Shown here one piece after another: positions 5,915-6,145 of a stretch of DNA of 6,145 nucleotides. Numbering within the stretch: the stretch's first letter is position 1; every line of letters begins with the position of its first letter. The position numbers and the translations under genes were made by a program. Origin of the DNA: Tepidisphaeraceae bacterium (GTDB taxonomy: Bacteria > Planctomycetota > Phycisphaerae > Tepidisphaerales > Tepidisphaeraceae); the NCBI GenBank assembly GCA_025450555.1, contig JANWHF010000288.1, positions 1 to 6,145 on the forward strand, given 5' to 3'. The notes under the pieces are model-generated. The model had not been told where the DNA came from. It saw nothing but the letters and a program-made list of their open reading frames with translations, and made no database searches.

Positions 5915-6145
5915 TCACTTCTCCATCGAGCGATTGGCATTGGAAGCCTTGTCAGCTCTTAGGGTATCAGAATAAGCGAAGCGTTTGTTTGCACTACCTG
6001 GTCTGGCAACAGCAGCATGCGGCGCTTCGGCAATCGGATCAGTGAATAGCCAGAGCACCTGCTCATAAATTCCCGACCAGAACATGCCCATCGTTAGTGC
6101 GAACAGCAGCTCGGCCCTCGGCACGCCCCAGGCCCAGCCGCCGGG
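5915..6145 (-). CDS. C-terminal tail of an unrecognised membrane protein (5' end outside window)
   Basis: The frame is open from the right edge to a TGA stop, giving 76 visible residues. It starts PGGWAWGVPRAELLF and goes into one hydrophobic stretch (LLFALTMGMFWSGIYEQVLWLF), then a polar tail rich in Ala, Arg and Lys ending NRSMEK. A GTG at 6122-6124 could be an internal start, but the frame continues to the edge with plausible codons and no ribosome-binding site is seen there. I read it as the end of a larger membrane protein and do not recognise the family. Support for its being a gene comes from the 3-base spacing to the DUF4272 start and the ribosome-binding site inside it. Confidence 0.6.
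   Translation of the reverse strand, partial: PGGWAWGVPRAELLFALTMGMFWSGIYEQVLWLFTDPIAEAPHAAVARPGSANKRFAYSDTLRADKASNANRSMEK
5918..5924 (-). promoter_or_regulatory. Ribosome-binding site of the DUF4272 gene
   Basis: GGAGAAG on the minus strand lies 6 bases before the ATG and within the last codons of the upstream frame (ATG GAG AAG TGA). It fixes the DUF4272 start and suggests translational coupling. Confidence 0.75.

Overview
The window looks like chromosomal DNA from a GC-rich environmental bacterium, most likely a planctomycete (perhaps Phycisphaerae). Three things point there: a secreted ThuA-like protein, a membrane protein that opens with a CPxC..YDLR..CPEC zinc ribbon of the style common in planctomycetes, and intergenic DNA built from short-period palindromic repeats. 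No RNA gene settles the taxonomy, so this is an inference. I see no CRISPR array, tRNA, rRNA, transposase, integrase or phage gene.

Layout. Plus strand, left part: the 3' end of a ThuA-like gene (3-830) is followed by a hairpin that may terminate it (860-889). A 427-base gap comes next and is mostly a nested inverted-repeat element (922-1243), which stops a few bases before the ribosome-binding site of argJ (1258-2505). argJ overlaps, out of frame, a gene for a single-pass membrane-anchored protein of unknown function (2448-3956) whose C-terminal region resembles type II secretion pseudopilins. A 56-base palindrome made of two smaller palindromes (3962-4017) fills the gap between these genes and the convergent minus-strand genes.

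Minus strand, right part: reading from the right edge, the C-terminal tail of an unrecognised membrane protein (5915-6145) is coupled to a DUF4272-family gene (5123-5911). After a 163-base gap comes the zinc-ribbon multi-pass membrane protein (4024-4959).

Only argJ has a well-defined role, the acetyl-recycling step of arginine biosynthesis. Its neighbours show no functional link to arginine. I found no convincing new multi-gene system. The points most worth a second look are the nested inverted repeat in front of argJ, the two-level palindrome between the convergent genes, and an in-frame insertion of about 17 residues directly before the ArgJ self-cleavage site.
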